A stretch of DNA of 64,000 nt from Penelope pileata. Lineage: Eukaryota > Chordata > Aves > Galliformes > Cracidae. Shown here piece by piece: positions 37,141 to 52,100 of this stretch. The notes below the pieces were generated by a model that searched no databases, was not told where the DNA came from, and saw nothing but the letters and a program-made list of their open reading frames with translations. The stretch covers positions 4,918 through 68,917 of the forward strand of contig WBMW01000027.1 of NCBI GenBank assembly GCA_013396635.1, read 5' to 3'. Made by a program: the position numbers and the translations under genes. The first letter of the stretch is position 1. Each line of letters opens with the position of its first letter.

Positions 37141-40100
37141 CTGTGGGATAAAGAAAAATAAAAGCAATTTTTTAGACTTTGCCCAGCACATTATTAAAAC
37201 ACCAGTTATAGCTAGTTATAACTGCACCTCTACAAACTGGTTTGTTCTGTGCCGTGGAGGCTGTAAGAAAAGGAGTTCTCAGTAACACTTTCAAGAACAG
37301 CCAGTTGGACAAATGTAATGACCCATTCTAGTCTACTGTGTTACAGCTATACTAACTCAACATGGACAACACAAATACAAAAAATTACTGGGTTGCAGTT
37401 ATGGTTCTCAGAGCACATTGTCACTTTGTATTTTATACTCTTGGAATTCTATGATTGGAAATGTCCAACATCCAAAATCATCCGTATGGGAATTAAAATG
37501 TGAAAATTACTAGCCCTGCTACTACAAAATAAGTGCAGCTAGAGTGGTGTTACACAGGTAACCCTACATCCAATATTTGTTTCCATGAAAAGAAACGCTG
37601 GATGAAAGGCTGTCATCCTTATAAGCCTGTATCTCTGCAGTCTGATTGCAGTGATGAACATTCATTTACAATTTTAACGAGGGCAGCAAGAAAATGAATC
37701 TGCATATGTGCAGTATTCCTATAAGTCAGCAGGAACAATGGAGGTAGACCCGACATCAAGAAACTGCATGATACGGAACATCATGGGATGACTTTTTCCC
37801 TAGAAAAATCTGTTCAAGGCTCACAAGGACGTTTGTCTCCTAGACAAAAAAAAAGTACAGTATTCTGCTGTAAGATAATATTGTGCTTGGATATGATTTC
37901 AGTAGCTAAATACAAACCTGACTATTCTGGGCTCCACTTCATGAAACTTTATAGATATGCTAGGATAATCTTACAAAGAATATTGAAATGCATGTATTTT
38001 CCTATGGCTTCTTCTTTAACTTAGAATCATGGAATGGCTCAGGTTGGAAGGAACCTTAGAGATCATCTTGTTCCAACCCCCTTGCTATGGGCAAGGACAC
38101 CTCCCACCAGACCAGGTTGCCGAAAGCCCCATCCAGCCTGGCCTTGAATACTTCCAGGGAAGGGGCATCCACAACTTCTCTGGGCAACCTGTTCCAGTGT
38201 CTCACCACCCTCACAGTGACCCTCAACATAAAGATGAAAGGAATTCTGTTACACAATTAGAAGCATGATATTTTATAAAAGTGCTACAGAGGAGAATTAG
38301 ATATTTCAAAGTTTAAACTCAATTTAAAAATATTGGCACTTAAATTTTACAGCAATGGACAGACTTGTATACACAAAAATATATCTACATCTACATTTTA
38401 AACATTCAAGGAAAAAATTGCTTGCTTTTTGACAGTTTTCATGTTTATGCCATGCTTTGTGAATATAGTGAATTTTCAGTAAAAATTGAAGTTTTCAGCC
38501 CACAGGTACAAATCCACATCTTATACTCCAAGAAAAATCTTTTTGCTTACTGAGTTAGAAACTGTCTATATTTAATGAATATGCTTTGTGTACTTTCTGA
38601 ATGCAGCAGAAAACTTACCAAAAAATTTATATGTTTTCCTCCTGAAGAAGGGGAAAACGCTATTTGGTGCCCACGCTGCCACTTACGGAACAGATGCCGC
38701 GTCAGACTGTCAGAAAGACAAGCTTTGTGATCCCGGAGGAAGTCTCTTGTAACAAACTTGCAATGTTTCCCTGACCGAAGAGTGGCATATAACAAGAAGG
38801 CATCATCTTCAGAGCTAAACAAAACAAATGGAAAAGACAGACATCATCCACAAGGTCGTAACTGGCTGCAGGAAATGAATCAAATGCTGATCTGAGATTT
38901 ATTCATCAGCAACACCGAAAATTCCCATCACTACTCTAGTTCCCCGATTAACAAAGAACTTCTGCTTACCGCAAGGCACAAAAAGAGAGAGAGAACAATA
39001 GAAATCACACGCTATATGGAGCACTCTTCCCTCTTACTACTGTCCTCTGTCACAAAACTTAACAATACAGTGCTATGTGGAACAGAACTTCTCAAACTAG
39101 TAAGGGTAGCCCCAACTAGTAGATGTGTATATTTGTTGGAATACAAACAATAATCACCACTGGTAATAAATCATAATGTAGGCAACAGCATGAAATCTGT
39201 GAGTCTCTGTAACATGGGTAAGTATACTTCCAAAAAGGCTTGGTGATTATTTGCAAAATGTATTCAACGTTAGCTGCTGTTAAACAGAAATAGATTTAGG
39301 GAAAAATCTCTAAAAATAAATTTATAGTGGGCATGAGTTACCTCATAGCTGAAGATACCGAGCAGATTTTTGCTTGAAATCACTTTTTGATTGCTGTGGA
39401 TTACTCTAACAGTAAGTGTCAGGACAAGAGATCAGTGAGGCTCTCCATGGAGGGTAACAGAGTCCCCGTTGCTGGCACTCAGATAGTAAAAGGTTAGCAA
39501 TGTGGTTCAACAGCAAAGAGAAGGAGAGCAAGAACTAGAAGGGTGATGAAGGAGAACAGATCTGAAAGAAGGAACCAGACAGAAGAGACTCTGGCTGTTG
39601 AGATGAGGAACCTGGTCAGGAGTTCTGGGAGCTGGGATCACAGGAGGAGCAGCAGAGACAGGTACGTGATTCTAAGTGGTGAAACTCTTCATAATGCAAC
39701 TTTTAGTATGTGTTGTTTTCTGAAGTAAGTATAGCAAAGGGTAGGTTTCTTTTTCACACACGCAAACTAGAGATACTAGTAACAGTACGAAAAACTCCAG
39801 TTGTTAATACTGATTAAAAATGCCCATAAATCAGGTGTTGATGGCCATTACATTTAGCTATTTTCTTCAACTTACATATTTTCAGCAAAGAAGAAGTGTG
39901 CCTTATTCTGCATCTCCTTCATAATCTCTCTTTTCCAGTTTGAAGAGTTGGTCAGCATGTGTTTGCGGCCCAGCACAAGCAGCCGGGCATTGTTTTTTGC
40001 CAGGCAGTTGACAGCCTCAAATAACTGCAGAAAAACAAAGCAAAACAGAAGATTTCCTTAGCTACAGAAAAACCACTTGCAGGAAACACTTTCATATCTG

Positions 40101-43100
40101 TGTGTCAGCAAGTGGGACTTGCGGCATACCCTTATTTCCTACAGCTCTTACCTGCAACACAAATTAGGTAGATAACTAATTTGACTCCCTAATGACAAAG
40201 TAAAAAAAAAAAAAGCAATTCCTTGTAGGAGGCTGCTCTCAAAGCACAGAAAATGCATTGCTATTATAAGTGTTTCCCAACTCTTGTAGTTTAGCACTGA
40301 CGTGGCTGTATTCAGTAAGAGTTTTATGGAGATTTCAGAAATTCAGAGCTAGCTGAGGGACCTGAATCACTTTGGGATTTAAGTAATACCTAGTGCTGGA
40401 AATGATTTAGCAGAGAAGCTCTTGTTGGTATCAGAGAGGACCAAGCCCTAAACCACGCTGCTTTTCCAGCCCCACCTGTTGTCGAAATGACAGAACTACA
40501 TTTGATCTGGGCTGCCCTATGGGGAGGAAGCAAGCAACAGTAAAAGGAAATTTATGACCTCAGGATGAAGGGTTTATGAAAGCCACATCCAGACTAGCCT
40601 CCCACTGATGAACCAACATCCTGAGGTGGCAAATTCACTGCTGCGTCAGCTTCTCTGCAGAGGGACTTTCTGCCAGCCTCCTGGAGCCATAAATGGTGCT
40701 CAGGGCAGGCACCCTGCTGTCCAGCTCCCTCCTCCAGCTCTGTTCTCCTTCAGCACCCTTCCAGCTCCTGTCCTCCCTGGCTCACGCTTACGCTCACGGC
40801 GGGCGAGGATTCTGCCATTCAGCATACACGTCGGGACCAGGGCTGTCACAAAGCACTGCCATGTGAGTTCTGCCCAGGAAGAGAGGAAAGCTGTTTCTTG
40901 ACCCTGCAGGCTGACAACTATATGCCTGACCTCCAGGGAAAGGGGTTTCCTGGTTTGCAACTGTTTGCTGCCACTGTTTGTAGATATACAATCTCCTGAT
41001 TTTTCTCCAATCTCTCTTCCTGCTTTTCCAGCCAGCTACTTCCCTCTTCCCCAGTATCTCTTCTCCCCGCTGTACTTCCACTGTCTTGCTCTTCTTTCCT
41101 GTCCTTCCACTCTCTCCCTCCTTTTAAGCTCCTTCAATTAACTGGGCTCATGTTAAAACAAATCAGAAGCTCCCGCCTGCCTAACAGCACGCTGCTCCTC
41201 CTCCTCTACTCACCACAAAGATTAAGCTTTACTTAGACAAATGAAACAGAATACAAATTGTTTTTCATTGCACAAGACAAAAACAATGTTGTTCTGCCAC
41301 GCTGCCCTGCCTGACACGACTTTCCTAGAGAGCATTAGGCTCCTAGGCACGCTGGGCTCGGGCACTGGCAGGGGTGGTCTGCAGAGAGCCACAGCGGGGA
41401 CGTGGGGGTTTCCTAAGCGAGGCTCCTCCCACGCCCAGCTGCTTCTCAAGAAAGGAAAACATGAGGTAAGTAACACTTGCTTTAGTCAGGGAGGAAAAGG
41501 AACATAATACTGTTAACAAAGCAGCAGCAGTAGTGAGAACTTGCTTAACAAGAGAGAGTATTTTATTAATCTCGTATTTCCAAGAGTTACCTAAAAGTTA
41601 CTGCTGTCTGCCACGACATAAAGCAAACAGGCTGTGTGCAACAAGCCCTGTGCAGATGCACCCTCTGGATGCTCCCACACCAGGCAGGCAGCAAACACCA
41701 CGCGCTCAGTAAAACAACCTGCACAAAAGGCAACGTGTGGAGAACAGCATACAACACGCGCGTTCCTCACGTCACTCATTTTCTAGAGAATGAGGATTAC
41801 AAAACCAGAAGAATTCCTTCGTACAAATATCCATTTATAATGTATTACAGAATCATGGAATCATTAAGGTTGGAAAAGACCTCTAAGATCATCTAGTCCA
41901 ACTGGTATGTAACAGCATATATAACTATTTATAGAGTATTTATAAATATTATCTTTCCAATTTGGACAGCAGAGCAAATAAAAACCTGATTTTCTCTGGA
42001 ATCACCAGCTGCTGTTCTGCAGAGGAGAGAGAACAGGCAAGGCAGACAGGCTGAAGCTCAGGGCAAGGGGCAGCTGGTGCGGAGGACAAGCAGCAGCTGT
42101 GCACTGCTCTGCCCACAGCACCGCACACGAGGTACTGGGAGTGCTGCTGCGTTACAGAAACAGCTATCGCCGCATCCACTCTTGTTTGCTGTTCCTCTGA
42201 GGGCCGATGCAGACACTTTAATCACCTGTTTGTGGAGATCACTGGATCCTTCCCCAAGAGACTCCTACCCATTAGAACCTGCTGAACAGGATCGGTTTGC
42301 AATCCCTTTCATTTATCATTTTATCAAATAATCTCCATGCTGTCCCAGTCGTTGTTTAATGAGCCCTTTCTCAAGCTTCTTCTCAGCACTTCCCTGATGA
42401 CACGAGCAGTCGTGTGCTCACAGCAGGTCAGTGAATGGCACCGATGGAGCTGGGGTGCAGCCACAGGTTAGTCGGAAGATCAGACTTAACACAGACCAAC
42501 ACGGGAGTGAAGACCGCTGTTCACAACTGCATGTTGTCTCCCAGTGTGGATCTCTGCAGCACTTGCTATTATTTAGTCTTTATAGGAGAAGCATAATTCA
42601 ATGGATGCATGCATACAGTGTGCATGCTCTACCTCCTATTTCTGCTCCCTAAGCTGAGAATCAGAGGAAAACCAGTGCATTGCACAGCACCCTGCCTGAG
42701 TGCACACGTTTACCTTTCCCTGGGACAGTCCCAGCGATAAACGCATGCAGCTATTTCCCCACAAGTAAATGAGTTCTTTCTTGTCTGCAGCAGTGCTCTT
42801 TTATGGAATTTCCCCTCCACCACCCCACTCCTGCCCTCGCAGTGCAATGCACCTTTTTCTCCAGCTGTGCTGACGCCGTCTGTTTGGGGGGCCACGCTGT
42901 CAGCCAGAGCACAGCGTGGCACAGCTGCAGTCATGCACACGGGCAGAACTCCTGGGTCAGGAGCAGAGCAGGGAGGAGGGGAGATGGGCCCAGGGCAGAG
43001 CATGCACTGCGCAGCACCATGCTGACCTTCAGCTCCTTGTGCCATGTTACAAATGCCTGAGTTTTGCAAATATGACATAAAGCAACTGAAAATGCTGTTG

Positions 43101-46100
43101 CTTGTGATTTTACATGTTTAAAATCAGCAAGTTATACCTTAGAATGACCACTTTTCAGGTGAGAACAACCATTAGCAGTTTCCCATTGGAAGGGAATGTT
43201 CCAATAGTAATTCCTGGAAGGAGTTTTGCAGTGAATCGCATTCACAACAGTGCACAATTTAACAAGGATAAAACATGGGCGTTTAGCTGCGGGAGCAGAC
43301 AGACCATGTCACACGGCAAGACGAATCCCCATTCCTTCTGTTGTATGATAGCCATATGACAAGTAAAGGCACCACTAAACCTCCATCTTACACAGGTGCA
43401 CAGCGCAGCACAAGGAAGAGAGGTGACTGCCTCATACAGGGGACTTTGAGCAGGGCGGGATACAGATTTCCTAAGGCTTCACCGCCAGTCACCCCTGCTG
43501 ATCACCCTGTGCCACGTCACGGTGTCAGAGGAGCTCACTGCACAGTGCCTTTCTCCTGGGACGCTGCCGGTGCTTTCCCCTCTGTCAGCATGGGAAACCC
43601 CTCGCCGCCATCCCTTGGGGGCACAGCTCACAGCCCCCAGCAGGAGCTGGCTCACCTGCATGCAGCTACAGCAGGAAGAAGCAAGCAACCAAATAGCTTA
43701 AATCAGACTTGATGTTAATAAATCACACTAGGCATCTTCTAGACATTTGGAGTTACTAACTGCCATCTAAAAGCAAAGCACACCTACAATCTGCTCCCTG
43801 CTAGTACCAGCAGCCAACTGCTCTTACAGCTGGTGCTGTTTTCCCCTGCTGCTGGTGCTGCCTCCCACCCTCCTGTAGCTGCGATACCGCGGAGGAAACG
43901 GCCACGCTGGCTGCAGGCACTGGGCCTGAGCATGCAGCCAGCTGAGGCGGAGCGTGGGCACCCCCAGGGTTACACAAGGAACCAATTCCCACCACCAACA
44001 CATCCGTTTGACTTACAGTTTCACCATTCTTAGTTCCCTGTTTACAGAAGGCAGGATGCTGCCCACAGGAAGGCTGGGCTGTCCCACCGAGCCCGGAAAC
44101 GTCCCTGAACTCAACACCTTTATCAAAGCAGCAATCACAATGGAAGCTTCTTCTTACATTCCCTACGTTATTACTGATGACAATGTAAATCAGCCTCAAA
44201 GTCCTCTTTACTCAAATGCAGAGGCTACATAAACAGTTTTTGATTTCCTACAGATTCTCTGCTTGTGATTAGCAAGGGGCCAGCTCCTTAGGAGAGGAGC
44301 AGTAACAGGTGAACAGCCAACAGCCACAAGCTCCATCAGCCTGACACACTGCACTGTTCCTGAGACAGCCAACAGCCATCTCTTGGGAACCACCCATACC
44401 ACACTGAGCATTTCTGCAATGCTGCAAGTGCAATATTGCTGGGCATATTTGTATCCAGCGTCACAGCAGGGCTGTTTAGGTTGCTGCAAAACACACATCA
44501 CTATGCAAAACTCTACCAGTGACACTGCTTTACACATCATAACAGCAATCAATCACACAATGTGCAGCGTGTTTCAACCTGCCTGCACTGACTCCACACC
44601 TGGAATTGACTTACCCTCTCAATCGCATTCACTGGAGACAACCCTTAGCTCCCTGCCACAACTCATTAAAACTTGCAGTTTACTTTTAGGGGCCAGCTTT
44701 TGCTCTTGACTTTGTGGTCAACTTTATTAATTAAAGGCAGGCTACTGACTGAACAGTAAAGCCACACCAAAGAAGCAAAGACACCTGAGCTGATGTCACA
44801 CAGATCGAGGATGGTACAGTAGCCTCGGTCTTCTCCAATGACAAGACACACAAATACTGCTCCACTGTTTGCAGAGAAAATTTGTATTCAGAGTTATCCT
44901 GAAGATGCTTCTGCAGCCAAGTCTGACCTGTCTGTGTACCAAGACTCTTGGCATTTCATCACATCCCCATGTTGCCACTGACTGTAGGACTTTGCTCAAG
45001 TGCAGCACTGGATGAATGCAGACATACCTTCATCCAGGCCAAAACAGACTACAAGGACATTCTATGCTCTGCATCCAAGCCATTGTGCCTCCTTGATCCC
45101 TGAATTGTGCAGAGAGTAAAAGAGAGTTATCAAGAGCGGCCTCAAACAGATTCAGCTCAGGCACAGAAGCAATAGCATAATTTATGCTTCCCTGTATTCA
45201 TGCTACCCTGGGTATTATGCCAGTAATGGAGATACCTTTAATTACTAGTCTACTTGACTTCAACTGAAGGCGGTGGAACCTGCTCAGAATAATCTCTGAA
45301 ACAGCCCTGAATGCAGAAGTAGAATGTTTGTGATTAGACTGGCATTCCACTCTGCTATATAGGTATATCTTCCAATTTCAAACAAGTTTGAAGAACCACC
45401 TCGACAAAATAAACCTTTTAAAATTGCCTTTATGTTTGGAAAAACTGTTACAAATATCTTCCATGCAACATGAAGATAAGGATAGGTAGGTCCTTATCCT
45501 TCCTAGCAGAGAGGCGTTGGAAAAAAAGGCTTTGAAATAGGTATTTTCTATCATATAATCCAATTACAGCTATATCCTGCTCTTATACTCAAAAGGCATA
45601 ACAAGTAGTCATGTGATGGATAGTGAAGTAGTATTTTCTACAGGGGATAACAGAACCAAGTGGGATGCACGCAGGTGCTAAGGAATTATATATGTACAAC
45701 TAATACAAAAATTAAATTGTGCATATGACATGAAGGATGGAGAGGCAGGAGCAGGATCGTCAGCTGGAAGAGACAACAGCTTTTTGGAGTCTGGCTTTTC
45801 AGAATGGATCACCACTTCGAAAGACCTCAGCCCCTTCTCAGACCTTACACCTCACAAATCTTTTAGTGTCACCATACTTGCACACACTTACTGAATATCA
45901 CTCTTTTTCAAAGATAATATTTTCATCATCATCATGATCTTCAGAAGAATAAAGGTCAACTATGAATAAATGAGAGAAATGGGTAATGACAATGGTTAGC
46001 GTAGCACGTTATTAAATGAACAATGCCAAGAACTCTGAAATGACAGCTAAAGGAGAGATGGAGAGCTTGGGAACTGCTCAATTTTATCGTATAATTTGCA

Positions 46101-49100
46101 GAATAGAAAAACAGTCTCATTCTCTGACTGTTACAACAACTCAAGAAATATGTGGAAATACAAACATTCCTTAGTTGCAAAACTGAATTTTTGAAAGTTG
46201 AGTTTTGAAAATCGCCGCAGTGCCAGTTAAGTTTCCCAATCCGCAAAATATTCTGTTATGCAGCAACAGGTTTAGAGTTGCATAGAAAAGTTTTTTGTTA
46301 ATCATTTACAACACAATTTTTTTCCCAATCACTTAAAAAATTATACTATTAGTTTAAACATGCAAGCAGACTCATCGGTGTTGGATCAGTAATTATGAAG
46401 TGGACAGTAAAGATCAAGAGAAATGGTGAATTTGAAATCCAAAGTAGCATTCTGACAAGGCAACAACTAAAACTGGTATTCAAAAGGAAAAAATTGTCAT
46501 CTGGTCATTTTCCGCTTTTGTCACAAGTGTAGCAAAGTGAAACTTCCTGAAGATTTCAGGAATACACAATGCTTATGTCAGCAGTCACAATCAATAACCT
46601 GAAATCCACAAGCAGGCTTTGACCTATGAGATCTCAGAAGCTGCACCTCTCTTCCCTAGCCTGCATCTTGAAAACAGGGCATGGGTGAGAAATACAAACT
46701 TAGGCCAATACGGCTCCTGTTATTTTGGCTTCACGCTCTCTACTTGGCTGCACAATTTTGAAGGGCAAGAAGGTTAGCTGTGTGGCTCCTGATCCTATGT
46801 TCCCACCTAACTGATTTCCCAACATGGGGTTTGCAACATGGGATGTGGAGACTTCTGCCACAAGGGAATCTGTGGGAAGCAGAGCTGCTCATCTCCATAA
46901 GCCTGAAAATTACACCCTATTAGAGGGGCTTCCCCTGAAAGCAAGACCGAGCACTTGTGTTGCTTGAGTCATTTCGGGAACGAAAAGATGATTTGTTGGA
47001 ACACAACTCTAATATTGATGAGAAAATGTCTGTCATGCGTATGTTAAAGTTATAAAATATACAGTTTACTCTCATCCAAGAGATTAATTCTGCAGAAATA
47101 ATGGCAAGTTTATAATATTATCATTATTAATAACAATTCCTGGGTTTTTCCCATCCTGGATAACTTCCTCCTAGGAGTTAAGTATCAATACCATAATTAA
47201 AAAGATGAAGCACTTTTTCCTTACACTGCAAATAAAAATTAAAAAAATATAGTGGTAAAAGAATAACAGAATTGTCTCACCTTGTTCTTTTCACTAGGTT
47301 TATTATGAAATCCAGAAGGTCAATTTACACAAGTAGAACTACTAAATCATGGTACAACACTCCTCCCAGATTTCAATTGTGGACTTTTAATCCTCTTCTC
47401 AAGACATTACTCAGGCTATATCTCAAGACATCAAAGAAATACAACTAGTTTTCTAGTCGTCGCATGACTGAACCTACCAATTGATGCTCTGGATCAAAAC
47501 TGAAGTTCATGCAAACCAGTAACCTACCTCTTAAAAAACCAGTACCAAATGATCCCATTACCCTTACTTTAATTCTTTAACCTTACCTATCTTCCCTGAG
47601 ATACTTTTTCTACATAAGTGATATTGTTGTATACTTTCATCTCTCCTCTTACTCATCTCCTTTCTTTCGATAAAAAATAAATGCCAAGATCTTCACAATA
47701 CTCATGGGTCATTGTCGTGGCTTCAGCTGGGATAGAGTTAATTTTCTCCCTAGTAGCTGCCATGGTGCTGTGTTTTGGATTTAGGACAAGAATAATGCTG
47801 ATAACATGTCGATGTTTTGGCTGTTGCTGAGCAGCGCTTACATCAATTCATGGACTTTTCAGCTTCTCGTGCTGCCCTGCTGGTGAGGAGCTGGGGGTGC
47901 ACAAGTTGCTGGGAGGGGACAGAAGTGGGACAGCTAACCCAAAATGGCCAAAGCGATGTCTGATATCACCTGGCATCATGCACAACATGGGGGGAGTTGG
48001 GCAAGGGGGCATCCGCTGCCTGGGGACAGGCTGGGCATCGGTCGGCAGGTGGTGAGCAACTGCACTGTGCACCACTTGTTTTCTGTATTATTTTATCATT
48101 ATTATTTTCCCTTCATCTTCTGTCCTATTAAACTGTCTTTACCTCGACCCACAATTTTTCAGATCCTCTCCCCCATCCCAGTGTGGTGGAGTGAGCGAAC
48201 GGCTGTGTGGTGCTGAGCTGCCTCCAGGGTTAAACCACAACAGGCATCTTATATGTTTTGACTTTTTTTTTTTAATCCAGAAATCTACTAAGCACTTACT
48301 ATTTTGTACCAAAACCTGAAGATTTGCAGAGTATTAAAAAGAGCTGTTGGTATCCATCCTCCACACCCAGGAAATGAAGTGATTCTGTCTATCAGTCATT
48401 ATACAACAGGAGGAAAGTAAGCATGTCCAAGTTCAAAGGACACAAAGTGTCACGGATTTGTTTCCACACCTCAGTACTATCCTTTGCTCTCATTCTTAAA
48501 TTCTTCCTGCCTGTGCTGTTGTTTCCTCAACAGTTACTTTCTTATTGTTCACTACAGACACAGCTCAATGGCACCAAGCCCTGCAAATACATCATCTTTA
48601 TTTTCATGAGGAAGCAAGTTTTATGAAAATGAAAAGGTGTAGGGTTTTGCTTATTTTGTATAGGGTACAGAAGTGGAACTTTATCTATTAGAGCCACGAA
48701 CTGTAAAGGGATGAACTGTCCCAACTGAAGTCACCACTTCGGGGGTCTGCATTTTTGCATTTCTACTATTATTGTAGCAGCTGTACACAAAACCTGTAGG
48801 TCATACGAGAGTTTCTGTTGTCATTTGTCATTTTAGAAAGACTGTAAAAAATGAGCTATTAGAAAGGAATATTTGTGAATTAGATGCAGCTGTTCCAGGC
48901 TTAGATTTTGACAGGTTGGATCAGAAGTTACATTTAAGAACTGAAAATCCAAAAAGCGAGCAGGATCTCTGGGTGGTGGTGGCAGCGGTATTATGAAAAT
49001 GAAAGTACAAGCTTGACTGATCTTTTCCATAGATAGGAAATAACCTGGTGCAGGACTGAAATCAGCTTTGTAAGACTGAAACTGACAGTTTAAAAGATAC

Positions 49101-52100
49101 CAGTGCTTGGGCTCTCACCACTGTTCAGTGCAGATGTCTGTACAGCGTCACTGACCCAGTTTGATGGTAAGTGTTTTCTCCCTCTCCAGTCTGTGGTTCA
49201 GAAAGTCCCAGGCGGTACTTTTGTTCTCTGAGGAAAGGTGCCACCCCAGCTGGGGAGATCAGTGGTTGAGCAGGCACAGACATGATGCTGGTCAAGGCAC
49301 AGTAAGCCTGTGCTTCTGCAGCAACAACCTACCTTTTGATAATGTTGAGAATTACAGAAAAACTTAAAAATATAGACTGTTTCTGTGCTCACAGGTGAAC
49401 GGGCTTGAGGGCCAGGTAGGATGACATGATAACCAAGGACACTCATCTGTAAATCAACTGCTTGCAAGCAAAAAAAAAAAAAAAGAATCAATCTACAGCA
49501 AGCAGCAAACATTTGTGACAGAATTTTCAGTTTTTGTTCTGTTGCTTATTACTACTATTTTCCAGCTGCCTGCTATGAATTCCTGTTCAGAGCTAAAGAC
49601 ACCACCTCCAAAACCAGTTGTTCCATTAAGAACAAATTTCCACTCCTTTACACAAATAAGCACATGATTATAGTCAACACAACTCAAGTCTGGTGATTTC
49701 TCTTTGTAACGTGAAAAATTTGTTTAATATGACAGAGAATGTACCAAATGTTTTTCATCATCAGGGCAAAAATTAGCAGAAGCAAACTAAAGCACAAAGG
49801 TCTGAGGTGGAGGACCAGCTGTGTGGCCAGAGCCCGGCCCACCTGCCCTGCACACATACCAGCTGTCTCAGAGACCATGCACTGAGGCTTTCAGCAAGCA
49901 GGGACCAAGGAAGCAATCTGTTTAATACTGAAATAAGCATAACTGGTATTTATCAGGCTACAGAAAACTTAGGGGACTTCAGTATTTATGCATTATTCTT
50001 ATTAACGCAGCTATTAACTTGGATTGTACAACACTGCAGACTCATGCTGTTTTACTACCAGTATCACTGCTTCCAACATTTGAGGCTGGAGATCCCAGGC
50101 AGCGAAGGTCTGAAAGCCCCCACAATGGCTAAGATCCACAAGATCTAATTTCCTTCAGTGCTTTTAATATAAGTTCATTGATAACAGTCTGAAATACTCA
50201 ATAGCTGAATACTGGGCACGTCAGTGTTTATCTTAAGTATTTTTCTTTAACTCAGGAGATAAGATACAGTAATTTGACAAACTGATAATATTGTCAGCTC
50301 CCACAAGTTAATTATGGATGATATTTGGCATTTGTCTAAAGCTCCACTTCCTGGGAACAACTGGTTATATGAAAATCTTTGTCTATTTCATCACTTTTTG
50401 CCCTGTACTCAGAAAAAAAAGCTTGAGAATATTAAAATATGCTCACTAGAAAGGTTCAGGCAACAGAAGCAAGATAAGAACATCCCACCCACTATTTCAC
50501 GGGAGGATCTATCTTTTTTAAGCAAATTTCATTTTGGGGACTCAGCATTATGGTTTCTAGTATGTGACAAAACCAGTCAGCCCATTTGAGGAATTCTGCT
50601 GCATCTTTCCCTCCTTTGCACACTTCAGTGGAAAGAATGCACACACCACATAACATCCCATCCAAGACCAAACATCTGTGCTCAAGTGCAAGGGATAGCT
50701 GTAGCTTCAGAAGTATTTTGTTTACAGACAATATGGCTGAATAAATCTGATAATTCACTGTTAAAACTGTTCCGTGTTACTGGTTATGTTTGCTAGGCTG
50801 GGAGTGAAGGTGCTTGTGGAAATGAGAGTGAGTGGGATGAGAAAAAAGAAATCCCTATCCTTTACCATTAGCATTTCTGAAAGCCCATTTGGGGATGCCC
50901 ATTCAGTGGAAAGATAGAACTTTCCACTCTGAGGAATGAAAATATATAGTATGACATACATATCAACGAGAAGTGAAGAAGTCAAAAGCCAACAATTACT
51001 TTATTTTAAACTGCTTCCTCTAACTGCTGAGTCTTAGGGCCATGCACAAATGGATTTAGGCAGTGCAATACAGAGTTTTACAGGGATATAATGTGTAAAC
51101 AGAAATGACTTTAAATGCTGAAAGCAATTAGTAAAATTAACATTAGAAGAGCCCAGGATAATGACTCCTAATAAGGAGGAGGATAAATCAACATCATTTA
51201 GACTGCTTGGTTCTGCTCTGTGCCTATGCTCTTGCAACCCTCTTACTACATCATCATTTATTTATTCAGATGTATGTTAACTTAGGGCTGAAGTGGAAGA
51301 AAATTCCTATCAATCAATCAATCAGGTAGTACTACAGGTAGTACTAGCACTTAAGGAATACCTATCTTCCATTCAGCTTTCCACAAACTTGCATTAAATG
51401 TAAAAGCTCAAATTCCAATGAACCACAACTCTAACGAGTACCTACATCATGCTTCTACTTTTTAATTTTTTCATTGCATAGTGTAATCAGTAACTAGTTT
51501 TCAGACAATATCACACAATTAGGAAATAAACAACGAGAGAAGGCATCAGCAAAGTGGATTCTTCCATGCAGATGTATTACATGAGTCAGGAACTGAACCA
51601 GTGGGACTAAACTGGAACAGTGGAACCACTGAACCAGTGGAACTAAACTGGTTTTTAACTTCTGTTGGAGAGCTCATGCCACACAGTATACACAACTTGC
51701 CCAACAAGCCATGTCAGCATGAATTCTGGAAAGGACCTTTCTAATCAAAAAGATTAAAAATATTACAGAAAGAATAAATATTACTGCCAACTCATTGTTT
51801 CCTTTTTAATGATCATAGAAACGAGCAGGTAAATAGATGAATGCAGGAAAGCGTTGAGGACAGATATAAGCACAACTAGTATTTCCTTATTTACATCAAA
51901 GATAAGCTGGTGTCATCAAAAATGTGACAGATGCACAGGGTTCACTTTTAACAGTCACTACAGGAAAAACTGTGCAAGGACAGGACAACACAGCAGTTGG
52001 AAACGTCATAAATGATTCAGAAAAACTAAACAGCAGCCAGTAAGTATTAGTTAATACTGATAAAATTGGTTGGAAAATAGAGTATATGATGTTCACATAG

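Noticed and set aside
51311..51326. (ATCA)4 array and adjacent AGGTAGTACTA doublet
   Set aside because: Too short to be more than background microsatellite sequence.
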